Below, piece by piece: positions 8,480-15,318 of a DNA stretch of 64,000 nt; position 1 is the first letter of the stretch, and each line of letters begins with the position of its first letter. The notes under the pieces were generated by a model. It made no database searches and was not told where the DNA came from. It worked only from the letters and a program-made list of their open reading frames with translations. Source of the stretch: a bacterium (GTDB lineage: Bacteria > Sysuimicrobiota > Sysuimicrobiia > Sysuimicrobiales > Segetimicrobiaceae). The stretch is taken from the NCBI GenBank assembly GCA_035691305.1, contig DASSJF010000041.1:1-64000 (forward strand). Reading direction: 5' to 3'. Position numbers and translations under genes: made by a program.

Positions 8480-8511
8480 CCGCCGTACGGCGGCGTTGAT
8501 CCGGTTACCGG
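8480..8511. promoter_or_regulatory. Two adjacent palindromes in a divergent intergenic region
   Basis: CCGCCGTACGGCGG (8480-8493) is a perfect 14-base palindrome. CCGGTTACCGG (8501-8511) is an interrupted one, with its centre about 20 bases away. Both lie between the divergently transcribed EVE and Rieske genes, the right place for a shared operator. In DNA this GC-rich, short palindromes also arise by chance. Confidence 0.35.
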
Positions 8512-8549
8512 TGGGTTCGGACGAGTGACGCCGGTTCGGGAGGGTTGAC

Positions 8550-8858
8550 ATGGCCGAGGTGAAGGTGACCCAAGCCAGCCGCGTGGTACCGGGGACGGGC
8601 GTGGTCGTCGACGCCGCGGGGCAGGCAATCGCGGTATTCAACGTCGGCGGGACGTATTACGCGATTGCCAACGCCTGTACGCATCGGGGCGGACCGCTTG
8701 GCGAGGGGCGCTTGGACGGGACCACGGTTACCTGCCCATGGCACGGCAGCCAGTTCGACGTAACGTCCGGCCAGGTGCGGCGGGGACCCGCGCAGCAGCC
8801 GGTCGTCTCGTATCCCGTGCGGGTGCAGGGGGATGACGTCTTGGTATCGCTCCCGTGA
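8550..8858 (+). CDS. Rieske [2Fe-2S] ferredoxin-like protein
   Basis: The 102-residue protein has both Rieske cluster motifs: CTHRG (Cys43, His45) and CPWHG (Cys62, His65), bound between beta strands as in the soluble Rieske ferredoxins of ring-hydroxylating dioxygenases and the NirD family. There is no signal peptide or membrane anchor, so it is cytoplasmic. GGGAGGGTTGAC precedes the ATG. No oxygenase subunit lies next to it, so the electron acceptor is unknown; the molybdenum hydroxylase operon begins 340 bases downstream but has its own iron-sulfur subunit. Confidence 0.94.
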   Translation: MAEVKVTQASRVVPGTGVVVDAAGQAIAVFNVGGTYYAIANACTHRGGPLGEGRLDGTTVTCPWHGSQFDVTSGQVRRGPAQQPVVSYPVRVQGDDVLVSLP

Positions 8859-8990
8859 GATGAAATAAACGATCCCGAGCGCCGTCAGCGGGTCCGCCCA
8901 CCACCTGCCGAGCGCGCTAAGAGAGTCAAGGGCGCGCGCCGCCAGTAGCCGGCCGTTCTCATCTTGCAAATGGATGAGCGGCGTACACCG
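8859..8990 (-). pseudogene. Relic of a cation-efflux (CDF) type transporter, C-terminal fragment
   Basis: In one minus-strand frame this stretch encodes ARALDSLSALGR followed by WWADPLTALGIVYFISRE. These closely resemble the last membrane helix and flank of cation-diffusion-facilitator proteins (WWADPxAALxIxxFxxREG). Nothing upstream supports the rest of such a protein, and downstream the frame runs antisense into the Rieske gene, so it looks like a decayed remnant. The remainder of the 340-base gap up to 9198 shows no gene. Confidence 0.4.
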
Positions 8991-9198
8991 CCCCTCCCGC
9001 GTTTACGGTGACAATACGCGCCGAGGGCGGCGCGGGACCCCGGAAAAGGATAGGCCCCCCCGTTTTCCAGAAGACCCTTCGAGGTGCGGACGTCTCGCGC
9101 GATCGCGGGTCCTGCTCGCGCGGCCACCGTCACAACGTTGTTCGGAGCCTGGAGCATATGACACCGCAGTCGCGCGTGTCGGGGACCGTCCTCGCCCG

Positions 9199-11571
9199 AT
9201 GAGTTCGCCGGCCCCCGCCGCACCGGTATACGCGATCGTCGGCACGCGCCGGCCGCGCATCGACGCGGCCGCCTTCGCCCGCGGCACCGCCCGTTACGCG
9301 ACCGACACCGCGGCGCCGGGAATGCTGCACTGCCGGCTTCTGTACGCACAGCGGGCTCCGGCGCGGATCACGGGCCTCAGCGTCGAGGCCGCGCGGCGGC
9401 TGCCGGGCGTCCTGGCCGTGGCCACGGCCGCCGACGCCCCGTCGATGCCACCGACCGGCATGAGCATCGCCGCGAGGCATTTGTTCGCACGCGACGACGT
9501 CAGGACGATCGCGGACGTGATCGCCGCCGTGGCCGCCGTCGACGACGAGACCGCGCGCCGCGCCGTGGAGTTGATCGAGGTCGCGTACGAGGACCTGCCG
9601 GGCGCGTTTACGCTCGAGACGGCACTGGCGCCGGGCGCGCCGATGGTGCATCCCGGGAAGGCCGAGTATCCGGGCGCCCAGTGGCTCACGCGCTACCGGG
9701 TCGCGGAGCCCGGCAACGTCGCGACGCATTTCCGCCTGCGGAAGGGGGACGTCGCGGCCGCGCGCGCGCACGCGCACGTCGTCGTGCACGGCCGGTTCCA
9801 GACGCAGCGGATGGAGCATTTTTCGATGGAGCCTCACGCCGCGGTCGTCAACTACGATCCCGCGACGCAGCGGGTGACCCTGTGGGCGTCCACCGGCAAG
9901 CCGTTTCGGACGATCATCCAGATGGGCGAGCTGCTGCGGCTGCCGATGAATCGCGTGAACGCGGTCTACGTGCCGACCGGCGGCGACTTTGGCGGCAAGG
10001 GCGAAGTGACGATCGAGCCGTACTGCGCGGTGCTCTCGATGATGACCGGCCGTCCGGTGAAGGGCGTCTACACCCGCGAGGAAGAGTTTTTTGCCGCGAC
10101 CTGCAAGACGCCCTTCGACATAACGATGGCGCTGGGCACCGACGGCGACGGCCGGCTGCTCTTTGCCGAGGGTGACCTCCGGCTCGATACCGGCGCGTAC
10201 AACTCGATGCCGGCGATGGTGGCCACGTACGCCGCGATCCTGTTCGAGGGGCCCTACGCCGTGCCGAACGTCGCCGTCGATGCGCGCTGTGTGTTTACGC
10301 ACAACGTGATGAGCGGGTCGTTCCGCGGATTCGGCAGCCCGCAGGTCGCGTTCGCCCGGGAGGCGCTGCTCGACGAGGCGTCGGTCCGCCTCGGCCTCGA
10401 TCCCGTGGAGATCCGGCTGCGCAACGCGTGGACGACCGGCGCGGTCACGGTGATGGGGCAGGTGCTGCGTCCCGAGCGGCACAGCGTCACCGTGCGCGAC
10501 ACCATCACCGCAGCGGCGGACGCGGCGGGCTGGCGGGCGCGCCGGGCCGGCGCCGCGGCGCCCGGGAAGCCCGGCTCGAGAACGCGGCGGGGCATCGGCG
10601 TCGCGACGGCGCACCACGCGCTCGGGGGCCCCGCGGTGATCGGGACGGACACGGCGACCGCCTTCGTCAAGGCCAATCCGGACGGCACGGTGACGCTGAT
10701 CACCGGGGCGGCCGATGTGGGCCAGGGCATCGACACCGCGCTGGGCCAGATCGTCGGCGAGGAACTCCGGGTGCCGGCCGGCCGGATCGCGATTGCGATG
10801 AAGACGACGGACGGCGTGCCCGACGATCAAGGCGCCTCGGCGAGCCGCACCATGTACTCGGTCGGCAACGCGGCGCGGCACGCGGCGCTCAATCTGAAGG
10901 AGAAGCTGCTCGGGCTCGCCGCGGAGATGCTGGAGGCGGACCGGCAGGATCTGGAGTGGGGGCAGGGCGCGGCGTATGTTCGGGGGATGCCGGCCCGGGC
11001 GTTGACGCTAACCGATCTCGTCCGCCACTCGATGCGACTACGCGGCGAGCAGCCGATCGGCTCCGGCGTGCACCACGGCCACGGCGTCGCGCTTGACGAA
11101 CGCGGGCGGGGCGAGGTGCAGAGCTTCGAATATTCGACGCAGATCGCCGAGGTCGAGGTCGATCTCGACACCGGTGCCGTCCGCGTGCTGCGCCTCGTGA
11201 ACGCGCAGGAGGTCGGCCGCGCGATCAACCCGCTGATCGTCGAAGGGCAGATCGAAGGCGGGATGGTGATGGGCCTCGGGTTCGCGCTCTTCGAGGAAGT
11301 CGTCTGCAGCGACGGCCAGGTGTTGAACCCGTTTGCCTTCGACTACCGTGTGCCGCGGGCGGAGGATACGCCGGAGATTACGACCGTGCTGCTCGAGCAC
11401 CGCGACCCGATCGGCCCCTACGGGGCCAAAGGCTGCGGCGAGATCTGCATGGATCCGACCGCCGCGGCGATCGCCAACGCCGTGGCGGACGCGATCGGCG
11501 CGCGCGTGACCTCGCTGCCGATCACGCCGGAGAAAGTGCTGCGGGCCCTCCGCGGCAAGGTCGGCCGGTGA
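9199..11571 (+). CDS. Molybdenum hydroxylase large subunit (xanthine dehydrogenase family), copy 1
   Basis: The 790-residue protein has the ald_Xan_dh_C and molybdopterin-binding domains of the family. It carries the cofactor loop FRGFG (375-379) and the catalytic Glu748 in GAKGCGEI, the base in xanthine dehydrogenase/CO dehydrogenase relatives. Such subunits hydroxylate N-heterocycles or aldehydes with water-derived oxygen. ATG 9199 is chosen by alignment with the second copy at 15319-17709. It overlaps the DUF1116 gene by four bases. The loop is xanthine-dehydrogenase-like rather than the CO dehydrogenase AYxCSFR form, so an organic substrate is likely. Confidence 0.93.
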   Translation: MSSPAPAAPVYAIVGTRRPRIDAAAFARGTARYATDTAAPGMLHCRLLYAQRAPARITGLSVEAARRLPGVLAVATAADAPSMPPTGMSIAARHLFARDDVRTIADVIAAVAAVDDETARRAVELIEVAYEDLPGAFTLETALAPGAPMVHPGKAEYPGAQWLTRYRVAEPGNVATHFRLRKGDVAAARAHAHVVVHGRFQTQRMEHFSMEPHAAVVNYDPATQRVTLWASTGKPFRTIIQMGELLRLPMNRVNAVYVPTGGDFGGKGEVTIEPYCAVLSMMTGRPVKGVYTREEEFFAATCKTPFDITMALGTDGDGRLLFAEGDLRLDTGAYNSMPAMVATYAAILFEGPYAVPNVAVDARCVFTHNVMSGSFRGFGSPQVAFAREALLDEASVRLGLDPVEIRLRNAWTTGAVTVMGQVLRPERHSVTVRDTITAAADAAGWRARRAGAAAPGKPGSRTRRGIGVATAHHALGGPAVIGTDTATAFVKANPDGTVTLITGAADVGQGIDTALGQIVGEELRVPAGRIAIAMKTTDGVPDDQGASASRTMYSVGNAARHAALNLKEKLLGLAAEMLEADRQDLEWGQGAAYVRGMPARALTLTDLVRHSMRLRGEQPIGSGVHHGHGVALDERGRGEVQSFEYSTQIAEVEVDLDTGAVRVLRLVNAQEVGRAINPLIVEGQIEGGMVMGLGFALFEEVVCSDGQVLNPFAFDYRVPRAEDTPEITTVLLEHRDPIGPYGAKGCGEICMDPTAAAIANAVADAIGARVTSLPITPEKVLRALRGKVGR

Positions 11572-12854
11572 CGGGGACGCCGGACGCCGTGACACGGCGA
11601 CTGCCGGATCGCGCACCAGAGGCGGCCGAGCGGCGTCGGGCGGCCAACGCCGCGGCACTCGCGCGCCTCACCGCCGGCCATCCGTTCCTGATCGACGTCC
11701 GGGCGGCCCTCGATGTCGTCCCGGGGATGACGCCCGATCTCATCCTCCACGCGGGTCCGCCCCTCGACTGGGATGAGATGGTGCCGCCGATGCGCGCGGC
11801 CGTGCAGGGCGCGCTCGTTCACGCCGGACGCTGCGCCACGCCCGCGGAGGCCGGCGCGCTCGTTCGGGACGGCCGCGTCCGTTTCGCGCCGGCCCACGAC
11901 CACGGCATGGTGGGGCCGATGGCCGGTGTCGTGTGCGCCGCGATGCCGGTGTTCGTGGTGCGCAACGAGGCCCACGGCAACCTCGCGTTTGCGACGATCA
12001 ACGAAGGCCTCGGTCGCGTGCTGCGATTCGGCGCCAACGATGAGACGGTCCTGGAGCGGCTCGCCTGGATCCGGGACGTGCTGGCGCCTTCGCTCGCCGC
12101 CGCCATCCGCCGCAGCGGGCCGGTCGATCTCCGCCGGATGGTGTCGGAGGCGCTGCACCGCGGCGACGAAGCGCACAACCGGAACAAGGCCGGCACGGCG
12201 CTCTTCATCCGCCACGTCGCGCCCCATCTCTGCCGCGCCGTGGACGGCGGCGTCGCGGCCCGGTGCCTCGAGTTCATCGGCGGCAACGATCACTTCTTCC
12301 TCAACCTGTCGATCGCGCACAGCAAGGCGCTGACGGACGCCGTGGGAACGGCGCCGCACAGCAGCCTCGTCACGGCGATGGCGGGGAACGGGGTGCGGTT
12401 CGGCCTGCGGGTGGCGGGGCTCGGCGCGGAATGGGTCACCGCGCCGCCTGATCCGCCGGTCGGTCGGATGTTCCCGGGGTTCACGCGGGACGACGGCGTC
12501 CCGCTGATGGGCGATTCCTACGTCTCGGAGGTCGCGGGGATCGGCGCGTTTGCGCTCGCGGCGGCGCCGGCGATCGCGGGTTTCATCGGCGGCACCGCCG
12601 GCGAGATGACGGCGCATACGCTGAGGATGTACGGGATCACGCTGGGCGAGCATCCATGGTACACGATTCCGGCGCTCGATTTCCGCGGCACCCCGGTCGG
12701 CATCGACGCCGAGGCGGTCGCGGCGACCGGCGTTCAGCCGATTCTCAACACCGGAATCGCCGGCCGGCGAGCCGGGGTGGGACAGGTCGGCGCCGGCATC
12801 GCGGCGGCGCCGCTCGCGTGCTTCGCGGCCGCCGCCGCCCGTCTGGACCGATGA
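11568..12854 (+). CDS. DUF1116 / AllG (YlbE, YahG)-like protein
   Basis: This 428-residue protein has the family core RFAPAHDHGMVGPMAG followed by PVFVVRNEAHGN, then GGNDHFFLNLSIAHSK and GIGAFALAAAPAI. These fit DUF1116, the family of E. coli AllG/YlbE and YahG. AllG acts with AllF (FdrA) and AllH in oxamate carbamoyltransfer during anaerobic allantoin use; no AllF or AllH homologue is present here. The gene overlaps the large-subunit gene by ATGA and sits 18 bases before the FAD-subunit gene, so it is embedded in the hydroxylase operon. A role in carbamoyl or ureide chemistry on the same compound is inference. Confidence 0.82.
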   Translation: MTGTPDAVTRRLPDRAPEAAERRRAANAAALARLTAGHPFLIDVRAALDVVPGMTPDLILHAGPPLDWDEMVPPMRAAVQGALVHAGRCATPAEAGALVRDGRVRFAPAHDHGMVGPMAGVVCAAMPVFVVRNEAHGNLAFATINEGLGRVLRFGANDETVLERLAWIRDVLAPSLAAAIRRSGPVDLRRMVSEALHRGDEAHNRNKAGTALFIRHVAPHLCRAVDGGVAARCLEFIGGNDHFFLNLSIAHSKALTDAVGTAPHSSLVTAMAGNGVRFGLRVAGLGAEWVTAPPDPPVGRMFPGFTRDDGVPLMGDSYVSEVAGIGAFALAAAPAIAGFIGGTAGEMTAHTLRMYGITLGEHPWYTIPALDFRGTPVGIDAEAVAATGVQPILNTGIAGRRAGVGQVGAGIAAAPLACFAAAAARLDR

Positions 12855-12872
12855 ACACGGGGAGGTCCTAGC

Positions 12873-13775
12873 GTGCTGCAGCCGTTCCGACTGCACGAGC
12901 CCACGACCGTGGGCGAGGCTTCCGGCCTGCTCGCGCGGCTCGGCGACGAAGGCCGCATCTACGCGGGCGGCACCGAACTGCTGCTGGCGATGAAGCAGGG
13001 CCTGCTGCGCTATTCGGATCTCGTGAACATCAAGCGCATCGGGCTGGACGGTATCGCGTTCGATGAAGCGGCGGGGACGCTGCGCGTGGGCGCCACGACC
13101 ACTCACCGGTCGGTCGAGCGGTCGCCGGCCGTCGGCGCGCGCTACCCGATGCTCGCGGCGATGGAGCGGCACCTCGCGAACGTCCGCGTGCGGGCCGTCG
13201 GCACCGTGGGCGGGAATTTGTCCTTCGCGGAGCCGCACTCCGATCTCGCGACGGTCCTGCTGCTTTACGGCGCGACGGTCCGGATCGGCGGGGCCTCCGG
13301 CCCGCGGGTGATCGGCGTGGCGGAGCTGCTGGTCGATGCGTATACGACGTCGCTCGCGCCTGATGAGCTGCTGCTCGGGATCGATATCCCGGCGCTCCCC
13401 GCCGGGGCCGGCGCGGACTATCGCAAGTTCGCGTTTTTCGAGCGGCCGTCGGTCGGCGCCGGCGCGGCGTTGATACCTGGACAGGGCGGTGCCCTCGCGG
13501 AGGCCCGGGTGGCGGTGGGCTGCGTGGGGCCCGTGCCGCGCCGCGTCGCCGAAGCCGAGTCCGCGCTCGCCGGCGTATCCCTGCGGAACGGCGCGTTTGA
13601 GCGCGCGGCGTCGCGGGCGGCCGAAGCCGTGCGCCACGCCTGCGATCCGGTCGACGACCTGTACGGCTCGGCCGAGTATAAGCGGCACCTGGCCGGCGTG
13701 CTGACGGAGCGCGCGCTGGCCGCTGCGCGTGACCGGATTCTGGCGCGAGGGCGGCACGGGGAGGGCCGAGGATGA
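12873..13775 (+). CDS. Molybdenum hydroxylase FAD-binding (medium) subunit
   Basis: The 300-residue protein is of CoxM/XdhB type, with FAD-binding motifs AGGTELL (about 31-37) and TVGGNL (about 111-116) and a C-terminal CO_deh_flav_C domain. It passes electrons from the iron-sulfur clusters to an acceptor. A GTG start at 12873 follows GGGGAGGT. It overlaps the next gene by ATGA (13772-13775), which supports equimolar coupled expression with the 2Fe-2S subunit. Confidence 0.95.
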   Translation: MLQPFRLHEPTTVGEASGLLARLGDEGRIYAGGTELLLAMKQGLLRYSDLVNIKRIGLDGIAFDEAAGTLRVGATTTHRSVERSPAVGARYPMLAAMERHLANVRVRAVGTVGGNLSFAEPHSDLATVLLLYGATVRIGGASGPRVIGVAELLVDAYTTSLAPDELLLGIDIPALPAGAGADYRKFAFFERPSVGAGAALIPGQGGALAEARVAVGCVGPVPRRVAEAESALAGVSLRNGAFERAASRAAEAVRHACDPVDDLYGSAEYKRHLAGVLTERALAAARDRILARGRHGEGRG

Positions 13776-14278
13776 TCCGGGAAGAGCGCCCCGGCGGCGA
13801 GCCGGCGGCGCCGCAACACGTCGCGATCGAGGCGCAGGTCAACGGCCGTCGAGTCCGGGGCAACGTGCCGGCGCACCGGACGCTGTTGGATTTTCTTCGC
13901 GAAGACCTCGCGCTGACCGCCGCCAAGCGGGCGTGCGACGTGCAGGTCTGCGGCGCCTGCACGGTCCTGGTGGACGGCCTCGCGGTGAGCGCCTGCACGT
14001 ACCTGGCGTTCGAGATCAACGGCAGGTCGGTTGAGACCTGTGAGGGTCTTGCCCGTCCGGGGGAACTGCACCCCATCCAGCGGGCGTTTGTGGACGCCGG
14101 GGCGCTGCAGTGCGGGTACTGCACGCCCGGCATGGTCATGATCACGAAGGCGCTGCTCGCCGACCATCCGCGGCCATCGGTCGAGCAGATCAAAGAGTAT
14201 CTGCACGGCAACATCTGCCGCTGTACCGGCTACAAGAAAATCCTCGACGCCGTGCTCGCCGCGGCCGGGGCGAAGTAA
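13772..14278 (+). CDS. Molybdenum hydroxylase [2Fe-2S] (small) subunit
   Basis: The 168-residue CoxS/XdhC-type protein binds two 2Fe-2S clusters. Cys55, 60, 63 and 75 form the plant-ferredoxin cluster (KRACDVQVCGACTVLVDG region). Cys114, 117, 149 and 151 form the second (CGYCTPG, GNICRCTGY). It links the molybdenum site of the large subunit to the FAD subunit. No signal peptide is present, so the complex is cytoplasmic. An extra ~15-residue polar N-terminus precedes the usual start of the fold. Confidence 0.96.
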   Translation: MIREERPGGEPAAPQHVAIEAQVNGRRVRGNVPAHRTLLDFLREDLALTAAKRACDVQVCGACTVLVDGLAVSACTYLAFEINGRSVETCEGLARPGELHPIQRAFVDAGALQCGYCTPGMVMITKALLADHPRPSVEQIKEYLHGNICRCTGYKKILDAVLAAAGAK

Positions 14279-14300
14279 TCAGTCGAACCGAGGAGGCGAT

Positions 14301-15308
14301 ATGAAGAGATACTTGGTGGCCCGCAGTGGGATCGCGCTCATCGTCGCGGCGGTGCTGGTTGTCGGGCTCGCGGGAATCGCGCTGCCCCAAACCAAGTACA
14401 CGGTGCGGTTCGGCATCGTCGGCGTGCCGTCGACGACATACTACGCGCCGCTCGTCGTCGCACAACAGAAGGGCTTCTTCGCACAGCAGGGGGTGGAGCT
14501 GAAACAGACCGTGATCGGGCCGGACGACAATCTGGTCCGGGCCGTGGCCGGCGGGGCGCTCGACCTCGGCATTCCCGAGGCGAGCATCGCCATCAACGGC
14601 AACGCCCACGGGGCGCCGGTCAAGGTGATCGCCTGCCTCACAGACCGGTACCCCTACAACCTCTTCGCGCGGCCCGGTATCAAGTCGTACGCGGACCTGA
14701 AGGGCAAGACGATTTCGCATTGGACGGTTGCGCCGGAGGCCAGCACGGCCCTGATCCGTCGGCTCATGACGGGCGGCGGGCTGAAGGACGGCGAGTACAA
14801 CCTGATCGCGGGCGGCGGCCTGGCGGCGCGTTACGCGGCGCTGAGCAAGGGCGCCGTCGACGCGGCCATCCTGACCGCGCCGTTCAACCTCCTCGCGCGG
14901 AAGGACGGCATGACCGACCTGGGCGGCCTGTTCGACATTCCGGCGGTTTTCGCGTGCGTGGTCGACAATACCAACTGGGCCGCGCGCAACCGCGACGCCA
15001 CCGTGGCGACGTTGAAGGCCCTGATCATGGGTTTCCGCTACACCGCGAACACGGCGCACAAGGACGAGGTCGTGAAGATGCTCTCGGACCTCGGGCACCT
15101 GGATCCGGCCGTTGTGGGTCAGACCTACGACCAGTTCTACCGGACGCAAACCTATCTCACGAGCTGGGATCTTGCGCCGAGCCCCCGCTCGATGCAGGGC
15201 GTCGTAGACATTCTGGCGGGCCTCGGCCAGGTCCCGAAGGGCGCCAATGCGCAGCGCTACTTCGACCTGTCATACTTGAACGCCGCGCTGGCGCAGGCCG
15301 GCAAGTAG
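14301..15308 (+). CDS. ABC transporter substrate-binding protein, NMT1/SsuA type
   Basis: The 335-residue protein has a signal peptide (hydrophobic stretch about residues 9-28) and then a type II binding fold: FGIVGVPSTTYYAPLVVAQQ, KGFFAQQGVEL, LKGKTISHWTVAPEAS. These match the SsuA/TauA/ThiY group that feeds sulfonates, taurine, pyrimidines or aromatic acids. It is encoded between the small-subunit gene and the second large-subunit gene. Its permease and ATPase follow at 18761-20325. GAGGAGG lies just before the ATG. The ligand is probably the compound oxidised by the operon. Confidence 0.92.
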   Translation: MKRYLVARSGIALIVAAVLVVGLAGIALPQTKYTVRFGIVGVPSTTYYAPLVVAQQKGFFAQQGVELKQTVIGPDDNLVRAVAGGALDLGIPEASIAINGNAHGAPVKVIACLTDRYPYNLFARPGIKSYADLKGKTISHWTVAPEASTALIRRLMTGGGLKDGEYNLIAGGGLAARYAALSKGAVDAAILTAPFNLLARKDGMTDLGGLFDIPAVFACVVDNTNWAARNRDATVATLKALIMGFRYTANTAHKDEVVKMLSDLGHLDPAVVGQTYDQFYRTQTYLTSWDLAPSPRSMQGVVDILAGLGQVPKGANAQRYFDLSYLNAALAQAGK

Positions 15309-15318
15309 TTCCGCGGCA

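Noticed and set aside
11418-13757. 779-codon minus-strand frame spanning DUF1116 and FAD-subunit genes
   Set aside because: It crosses the boundary of two real genes, is Arg-rich and has no domain pattern.
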